The position numbers and the translations under genes were made by a program. A stretch of DNA of 64,000 nucleotides from Cloeon dipterum (Eukaryota > Arthropoda > Insecta > Ephemeroptera > Baetidae), in contig NC_088788.1 in assembly GCF_949628265.1 (NCBI RefSeq), positions 1,116,001 through 1,180,000 on the forward strand. The letters are read 5' to 3'. Below are positions 52,546-61,390 of this stretch, piece after piece. Numbering within the stretch: the stretch's first letter is position 1; each line of letters opens with the position of its first letter. Below the pieces are notes generated by a model, which saw only the letters and a program-made list of their open reading frames with translations, was not told the origin of the DNA and made no database searches.

Positions 52546-54396
52546 CTTGCCAAGAATTAATTACGATTTTAATGTTGTTTTATATTTAAATTGCAGTTGA
52601 AGAGGGAAGAGAGTATTTGGATTTAAGGTCATTAAAAAATATAAAAAAATTGTAAAGACAGGGCTATGTTAACTAGATATTCTTTTCATGGCTATCATTT
52701 CCTCGTCTGTTCACATAAATGTTTTCATCTCGATGTCACCGCTATAATTGTAAATGTATTTATTGTGATTCTTTGCTTAATAGTATGTACCATTTACTAG
52801 ACTGTGTCAAAAAACCTTTACCTTATTTATCTCAAGCATTCCGTTATAATAAATAAATTTGTAATTGACTGTTAGTTGTACACCGATGGTGTCCAATAAA
52901 ATGATAATAATAATATTTAAATTGCACGTATTGTGTATAATCAATGCACCCTTTTGTGAACTACAAGATGCTGGATATTGTGCATGAGATTTTGAATGGA
53001 TTTTGACCTTAAAATTATTTATTAGCAGAATTGCTACTTTTCATTTTTATATTATTGTTGTCTCGCTTCAGCTAATATAAAAAATGCTAGTAAAAATGAC
53101 TATATAATATGATTTAAAGGCCTCAAACTATAAAAAATTATTTGAACTCACAAGTAGTTTGTAGCAGAAGAACACTAATTATTAATATCGCTTGTATAAA
53201 ACACACCTTTTTTAAATAGTTAAAATTACACTTTCAATTAATTTATAAATGATTTGTTTTAATTTTATGAGACCCTGTAAAGATTGTAATAACCGTGCAA
53301 ATATGTAGGTGTCTCTGAGCGCACATAGGAAATTTTAACAAGATTAAAAAGCCTCCACGGACTACTGCAATATCCACAAACTTATCACGACGAAAGCACG
53401 CGATAGCAAACGAAAATTCACTCCCCCTTCTGAGCAGCACAATTTTTATCAGAGTACACAATATGGGAGCACTGTTGATGCTTCGGTTTGCATTATGTGA
53501 TCTTACAAACAAATCCATTTATTTCACGAGCTGCTCTAGTAATGTAGGATGCCGTATCAGCTATTTTCGTGGGTTAATTTTAAATTAAATTTTCAAAGTC
53601 TTATAACTTTTTTTTGTGTGTCTTTTGTTTAAATTTATAAGCGTAAATGTATTTCGTTGATAAATGGGCTAATTTTACTGTAATATCCAAGCCATTCTAA
53701 TATATCTACGTAACGCAGACAAATCAACACTGGGAGCAAAACGAGTTTAAGCAAAAGGCGTGTCACCCTGAAAGATACATTCATCTCGTTCTCGCAAACA
53801 TCTTGCCAGGGAAAAATACTGTTATACTGACCCGCGATTGTGGCTGCGCTCCCACGCCATGACCGCTAATCCGAGTCCCTGCCCATGATCCACTGAAAAA
53901 GCAAAACCAGAAATAATAAGTGTAGCAAATATCCGTTTGGCAGATTAAACGAACATCTCAATTTTTGTGGTTAATCTCCTTTCAAGGGGAATATTACTAT
54001 CTCATGCATGTGCGGTTCGAGTCATGCAAAAATTATCAGAGTGATGTCAGAAAAAATCAAACAGTTTACGTTTATGATATGAGAAGAACAACACGCAAAA
54101 ATATTTTGTCGTTAATCCGTTGCCCACGCAGAAGCGGGTTTGGATAGGACCATTTATGTTTTGATAGTAAAAATCCCCGTCAATAAAACAATTATTCTGT
54201 TAATCAAATAATGCAAAGATGAAAAATACAGTACTTGAAAAACTGTCTTTATGATTACACTTCAATAATCTACAATTCTTATCAATTTCAATATCATTAT
54301 AAGAGGCAACTAAAAGCTTCAAAAAAGTAGCAGTCCGCATGTCTTGCATATTTGTTGTTGCTTCACCAGGGTTGCGACCACCAGACTGTGTGCACA
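52546..54396 (+). other. intergenic spacer between mucin-like genes 3 and 4
   Basis: AT-rich, beginning with the gene 3 3' untranslated region. Nothing coding was recognised, including on the minus strand, where the longest open frame (53243-53518) shows no family motif. No TATA box could be assigned to gene 4. Confidence 0.55.
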
Positions 54397-57300
54397 ATGC
54401 GATATAACAATAATGGAATTGATTTGGAAAGGCAGAAGCGCAGAAAATCCAGGTAGGTGGAAGTCAATCGCACCTTGGCTCGATACGCGTTCATTGATAC
54501 TTCCGCGTTATTCTATACTTGCACTATAATACAACGCCTCATTGTGCATTCATTTCATGCTTCAACATTTTAAAATAAATAATGGATAATACATGCGTAG
54601 CGTACGCGTATAGAGTAAAATAAATACAGATGTTCTTGAAAATATTGTAAGCATCTCAATTGAAATAATAATCGAGTTAAATAAATAGAAAAAGTTTTTT
54701 TCTGTTAACACAGCAGAAGTTTTCCGATCTACTTCTACTTTTGGCTGCTGGTTTAAGCCTGAACTCAAAAGCGATATTCTGACTGTACCTAGAAAATTTC
54801 TGCGGTGTACTTGAAACAAAATGCTTACTTTATAATAAATTTAATAAGGTTCAAAAATGTAGGAAGTCTAAAAAAGTTTGTTTTTAAAAAATCAATTCTT
54901 TCAATGACACGCTAATTTAATTGAAGGAAACATTTTTTTATTACGTCTTCACTGCCATTTTGAATTATTTCTTATCTCGAGATTTCTTTTAAGTTAAGTG
55001 TCATTCGATTAAATAAAGAAAAAATGACGTGTATTTCAACAAATGCATTTCTATTGAGCCTTTTTTAAATTAAATGAAATATTATTTAACAAAATTATTT
55101 TTAGATTTGGCATACTCTGGCGCAGAAGAGGGCGCATAGGAAAAGTCACGATCGTTATCATTGCACTCTTAACACTGACAACAATAGGGCTTGGAATAGC
55201 AGCAATTGTTCTTAGTGCAAAAGGTATTAAATAAATAAACCTTATTTAACTTGATTAACTGAACTGTTGACACGATTCTAGTGCCAAATACTTCATCAAT
55301 AGTAACGCCGATCACTTCCACATCTACTGGACCAATTACATCAACAACCACAGAGCCAATCAATTCAACAACTATTGGACCAGGCACTTCGACAACCACA
55401 GGGCCTGCCAGTTCAACAACTACAGGACCAGCAAGTTCAACAACCACAGGGTCAGGCAGCTCAACAATCACAGGGCCAGCCAGTTCGACAACCACTGAGC
55501 AAGCTAGTTCAACAACTACTGGACCAGCCTCTTCAACAACCACAGGGCCAGCCACATTAACAACCACTGAGCAATCTTCATCAACAACAGAGTTAGCCAC
55601 AACAGACTTGTCCTCTTCTGCACCTTCCTCCACAACAGAAAAGTCAACAACCACTACTTCAGCAGAAACGACGTCAACTTCGTCTGAAGGTTCGACTGTT
55701 CTGACAACAGACGATCCTCTTTCAACCACCACTCAGGAACCGACAAATCCCAGTAGCACAGAAGATCCTTCTGCTTCTACTACAACTGAATGGTCCACTT
55801 TAGTCACAACAGATGAATCGACAATCACTACAACAGACGTCTCATCTCCTGTAACTGACGATACAACCTCAGAAGATCCAAATTCCTCCACAACTGAGCA
55901 ATCTACCACCACAGATTCATTTACCTCGACAACCATCGATGTGACTTCTCCAACAACAGATGGTTCAACCTCGTTTACCACTGACGATTATTCAACATCA
56001 ACTAATACTGAATTTACGTCTACCATTACTGGAGAGTCAACCTACCCTTCTTCTGAGGGTTCAACTATTCTGACAACAGACGATCCTCTTTCTACTACCA
56101 CTCAAGAATCGACAGATCCCAGCACAGAAGATCCTTCTTCCACAACTGAATGGTCAACTTTGTTCACGACAGAAGAATCAAACCCTACCACGACTGATGC
56201 ATCAACCATCACTACAACAGGCATTTCATCACCTGTTACTGACGATTCAACCTCAGAAGATCCAAATTCCACCACAACCGAACAATCAACCACCACAGTT
56301 TCATTTTCCTCGACAACTAATGAGGCTCCTACAACGGAAGATTCAACCTCGTCGACCGCTGACGATTATTCAACCTCAACTAATACTGAATTTACGTCCA
56401 CCATTACTGAGGAGTCAACGTCTTCTTCTACTGAGGGCTCAACTATTGTGACGACAGATGATCCTTTCTCCACTACCACTCAGGAATCGACAAATCCCAG
56501 TAGTACAGAAGATCCTTCTGCTTCAACTACAACCGAATGGTCCACTATAGTCACGACAGAAGAACCAAATCCTACCACGACTGATGAATCAACCATTACT
56601 ACAACAGACGTCTCATCACCTGTAACTGATGGGTCAACCTCAGAAGATCCCAATTCGTCCACAACCGAGCAATTTACCACGACCACAGATTCATTTTCCT
56701 CAACAACCATTGATGTGTCTTCTCCAACAACAGATGATTCAACCTCGTCGAGCACTGACGATTATTCAACTTCAACTAATACTGAATTAACGTCTACCAA
56801 TACTGAGGAGACAGCATCCCCCTCGTCTGAAGGTTCGACTCTTGTGACAACAGACGATCCTTTTTCAACTACCACTCAGGAATCAACAAATCCCACCACA
56901 GAAGATCCTTCTTCCACAACCCAATGGTCCACTTTGGTCACAACAGATGAATCAACCATCACTTCAACAGACATTTCATCACCTGTAACTGACGATTCAA
57001 CTTCAGAAGACCCAAATTCCACCACAGATTCATTTACCTCGACAACTAACGATGCTCCTACAACAGAATATTCAACCTTGTCCACTACTGACGATTCAAC
57101 CTCTACTGCTACTGAATTTACGTCTACGATTACCGAGGAGTCAACGTCTGAGAGTTCTACTATTCTGACAACAGACGATCCTTTCTCAACCACCACTCAA
57201 GAATCAACAAATCCTAGTAGCACAGAAGATCCTTCTTCTTCAACTACAACTGAATGGTCCACTTTAGTCACGACAGAAGAATCAAACCCTACCACGACTG

Positions 57301-59546
57301 ATGAATCAACCATTACTACAACAGACGTCTCATCACCTGCAACTGATGGGTCAACCTCAGAAGATCCCAATTCATCCACAACCGAGCAATTTACCACGAC
57401 CACAGATTCATTTTCCTCAACAACTGATGATGTGACTTCTGCAACAGAAGATTCAACCTCTACTGTTACTGAATTTACGTCTACGATTACCGAGGAGTCA
57501 ACGTCTGAGGGTTCTACTATTCTGACAACAGACGATCCTTTCTCAACCACCACTCAAGAATCAACAAATCCTAGTAGCACAGAAGATCCTATTTCTACAA
57601 CTGAATGGTCCACTTTGGTCACGACAGAAGAATCAAATCCTACCACGACTGATGAATCAACCATTACTACAGACGTCTCATCACCTGTTACTGACGATTC
57701 AACCTCAGAAGATCCAAATTCCACCACAACTGATCAATCAACCACCACAGATTCATTTTCCTCAACAACTATTGATGTGACTTCTCCTGCAACAGAAGAT
57801 TCAACCTCGTCCACTACTGACAATTATTCAACGTCAACTATTACTGAATTTACGTCTACCATTACTGAGGAGTCATCGTCCCCTTCATCTGAGGGCTCAA
57901 CAATTTTGACAACAGACGATCCTTTCTCAACCACTACCCAGGAATCGATAAATCCCAGTAGCACAAAAGATCCTTCTGCTTCTAGTACAACTGAATGGTC
58001 CACTTTAGTCACGACAGAAGAATCAAATCCTACCACGACTGATGAATCAACCATCACTACAACAGACATCTCAACTTCAGAAGATCCAAATTCCTCAACA
58101 TCTGAACAATCTACCACCACAGATTTATTTTCCTCGACAACTGATGATGTGACTTCTTCAACAGAAGATTCAACCTCATCCACTACTGAATTTACGTCTA
58201 CAATTACCGAGGAATCCACATCCCCTTCTTCAGAGGGATCGACTATTCTGACAACAGACGATCCTCTCTCATCCACCACTCTGGAACTGACAAGTCCCAG
58301 CACAGAAGATCCTTCTTCTACTACAACTGAATGGTCCACTTTGAGCACGACAGAAGAATCAAACCCTACCACAACTGATGAATCGACCGTCGTTACAACA
58401 GATGGGTCAACTTCAGAAGATCCAAATTCCTCCACACCTGAAGAATCTACCACCACAGATTCTTTTTCCTCAACAACTGATGATTTGACTTCTCCTGCAA
58501 CAGAAGATTCAACCTCGTTCACTACTGAATTTACGTATACCGTTACCGAGCAGTCAACTTATCCCTCGTCTGAGGGTTCAACTATTCTGACGACAGACGA
58601 TCCTCTTTCAACCACTACTCAGGAATCGACAAATCCCAGCACAGAAGATCCTTCTTCTACTACAACTGAATGGTCCACTTTGAGCACGACAGAAGAATCA
58701 AACCCTACCACAACTGATGAATCGACCGTCGTTACAACAGATGGGTCAACTTCAGAAGATCCAAATTCCTCCACACCTGAAGAATCTACCACCACAGATT
58801 CTTTTTCCTCAACAACTGATGATTTGACTTCTCCTGCAACAGAAGATTCAACCTCGTTCACTACTGAATTTACGTCTACCGTTACCGAGCAGTCAACTTA
58901 TCCCTCGTCTGAGGGTTCAACTATTCTGACGACAGACGATCCTCTTTCAACCACTACTCAGGAATCGACAAATCCCAGCACAAAAGATCCTTCTTCTACT
59001 ACAACTGAAGGGTCCACTTTGAGCACGACAGAAGAATCAAACCCTACGACAACTGATGAATCAACCATTACTACAACAGACGTTTCATCGCCTATAACTG
59101 ACGATTTAACCTCAGAAGATCCCAATTCATCCACTACCGAGCAATTTACCACGACCACAGATTCATTTTCCTCAACAACTATTGATGTGACTTCTCCTGC
59201 AACAGAAGATTCAACCTCATCCACTACTGACGATTATTCAACCTCAACTAACACTGAATTTACATCTACCATTACTGAGGAGTCAACTTCCTCTTCATCT
59301 GAGGGTTCAACTATTCTGACAACAGACGATCCTTTCTCAACCACAACTGATGAATCAACAATCACTACAACAGACGTCTCATCACCTGTAACTGACGATT
59401 CAACCTCAGAAGATCCAAATTCCTCCACAACTGAGCAATCTACAACCAAAGATTCATTTTCCTCGACTACTGATGATGTGACTTCTCCTACGACAGTTGA
59501 TTCTTCATTCTTCTACAACAGAAGATTCAACCGCGTCCACTACTGA
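54397..59546 (+). CDS. mucin-like type II membrane protein 4 (giant Ser/Thr repeat protein, frameshifted near its end)
   Basis: Exons 54397-54452, 55105-55223 and 55282-59546 encode 1479 residues. The first exon reads MRYNNNGIDLERQKRRKS; its DLERQKR aligns with DLESQKR of protein 2, but the homologous ATG is lost, so the upstream in-frame ATG is used. The membrane span is at residues about 33-55 (IVIIALLTLTTIGLGIAAIV), in the family's 119-nt exon. The ectodomain begins with 30-nt STTTGPAS units, then about eleven copies of a 320-400-nt unit marked by TTDDPFSTTTQEST, TEWSTLVTTEESNPTTTDES and EDPNSSTTEQSTTTDSF. It has many acidic residues and almost no aromatic ones. A 25-nt insertion at about 59491-59515 shifts the frame, so the protein stops at 59546, while the repeat reads on in another frame to 59757. 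Confidence 0.8.
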
Positions 59547-59757
59547 CGAATATTCAACCTCAACTAGTACTGAATTTACTTCTTCCATTACTGACGAGTC
59601 AACGTATTCCACCTCCTCTATGACAGCAGGAGAGATAACTTCCCCCACGACGGATATTTTTACCACAACTGATTTCTTGTCCTCTACCGCAACAGAAGAT
59701 TCAACTACAGAGGAGCTGACCACCGTAAAATCAGAAGAAACAATTTCACTGTGGTAA
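59547..59757 (+). pseudogene. out-of-frame former C-terminus of mucin-like gene 4
   Basis: From about 59512 to 59757 the +1 frame continues the same Ser/Thr composition (TEDSTASTTDEYSTSTSTEF ... EELTTVKSEETISLW, then stop). It is therefore the ancestral end of gene 4, roughly 80 residues, disconnected by the upstream 25-nt insertion. It becomes coding again if the assembly is wrong there or if some alleles lack the insertion. Confidence 0.65.
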
Positions 59758-60330
59758 CCACAGAAAATCAGTAATCAAGAGAGAATTAAGATCCTAAATT
59801 ATTAAAGCAAAGACTGTGATATTTCTCCATTAAAGTTAACTAAAAATGAAAAGTCATTAAATTAAATTGCCGCATCCACATACCAGCAAAATAATTTTAT
59901 ATGTGTAATAAATTATGCAATAGTTTGAAGGAAATAAAATAAATATAAAAAAGTGTTTTGTTTTTTCTTAGAACCACTCGATTCATGCAAATTATTTTAA
60001 AATAAAATCAATTTTTTCATTTTTGATCTCCATGCTTTATAAATATTATTTCCATTCCTGGAATATAATATATAAATGATTATTTTTAATTAATTCTGTA
60101 GTTGTACGACAAGGAAATAAGCAAAAATTATGTCAATGTGTGGCTCTATCTCGGCGGGTTTTAGCAAAAACCGGTTACGAGAACTTGCAAACCTAGATAT
60201 TGGTTCAATTAAATTTGGGTTAGCTGTCGCGAAGAGTGTGTGTTGGAGGCGGAGATGTGCAACTGCGAAGAGCGCCAGCAGGATCTTGACCTTAGCACGT
60301 GCATGCATTCAAATCGACTCCTGCGGAAGG
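59758..60330 (+). other. spacer between mucin-like gene 4 and the chitinase promoter
   Basis: AT-rich 3' region with AATAAA motifs at about 59935-59945, then a CG-richer segment from about 60130 leading into the chitinase core promoter. No gene was seen. Confidence 0.55.
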
Positions 60331-60367
60331 TATAAATGGGCGGGCACGGCAGTGCGCCGTCAGTTCC
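60331..60367 (+). promoter_or_regulatory. Cht5: core promoter of the chitinase gene (TATA + initiator)
   Basis: TATAAA at 60331-60336 and an arthropod initiator TCAGTT at 60360-60365. The initiator A (60362) lies 31 bases from the first T of the TATA box, the textbook distance. The predicted transcript begins CAGTTCCCAGG. Strong TATA promoters fit hormonally pulsed moulting genes. Confidence 0.75.
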
Positions 60368-60428
60368 CAGGTGGCTGCCGACCAGTGAATAAGAAGCAGT
60401 GCGACACATTCCCAGCACCTGCACTCAG
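60362..60428 (+). other. Cht5: non-coding first exon of the chitinase gene
   Basis: From the predicted start site to a good donor (CACTCAG followed by GTAAGC at 60429). It is spliced across about 950 bp to the coding exon, whose acceptor TTATTTCCAG ends at 61380, ten bases before the ATG. The intron 60429-61380 holds a (TTTG)n tract at about 60893-60912 and no coding sequence. Confidence 0.6.
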
Positions 60429-61390
60429 GTAAGCAGGCTGCGTAGCCTTGAACTTGACTTTTTGAACTAAACGGATATACCCTGGATATTTTTATTTAAT
60501 TTATTATCTGAATGAGACTGGATTTTTTCAGATTTAAACTTATTATTTTAAATTTAGTTCGAATATATTTTGATATTTAAATTAAAAATCATGACGATCG
60601 AGGTTTAAAAATCCTGACAATTAGTTTCCATGCAGGAGTTAAGTTGAGCTGAACAACCTTGACGTGCGCAGACTAACAATCGGCGACAAACAAAGGCCCA
60701 GACAATGCAGCTGCCGCGATGAGTCTCACTCACTCGCGCTTTTCAATGTTTATATTATTTTCCTTTGCGTCAAATGTGCCAAGGGAGATAATTTGTTTTG
60801 TTTCCTCAAGAGAATAACAAACAAGCCGTCGGAAAATTACAAACTATATGCGATAGATTGCAATTTACGAGCACCATTTTCCGCGAATCGTTTGTTTGTT
60901 TGTTTGTTTGCTCTAATGAGAATCTTTATTGCGTCGCTTATTAAGGATGGGAAAATACCAATTAGAAAATAGATGGAATACCATCGCAGATCTTGTTTGC
61001 TTTTCTCCATCCTGACGCATTTCGCTCCATTTGCGCGCGAGTCATCGAACCCGAGCGAGCGAGTGAGCGCGATCATAACCTTTCCAATATTACGAGAGCA
61101 GGTTTTTTTGCATAATGTCGAATCAGGTCATTGCTCTCAAAGGTGATCTTAACGGCGCTTTATCGAAATGGACCATCACGGCGGCTCCGAAAAAATGCTC
61201 TCCCGAAGGCGCCGCAAATTGCCGTTTCGAAATTATTACTATAAAACCGTCAATCAAGCGAGGAGATAAAAAAAACGAGAAATGAGTCTCGTAATAAAAC
61301 CTCTGTCGTTAAAGAGTTTTTACTTCATCGTTGTCTCCTCCCAGGAAAAACTGAGAGACCACATTTTTATTTATTTCCAGAAATACAATT

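Noticed and set aside
51771-52600. 260-residue antisense and 228-residue Gln/Pro sense ORFs over the mucin 3 array
   Set aside because: Shadows of the 18-nt repeat. The DTTTxG frame continues exactly from exon 2 and ends at 52545.
59497-59757. A separate small Ser/Thr-rich gene
   Set aside because: It is the displaced tail of mucin-like gene 4; composition and repeat motifs continue the upstream unit across a 25-nt insertion.
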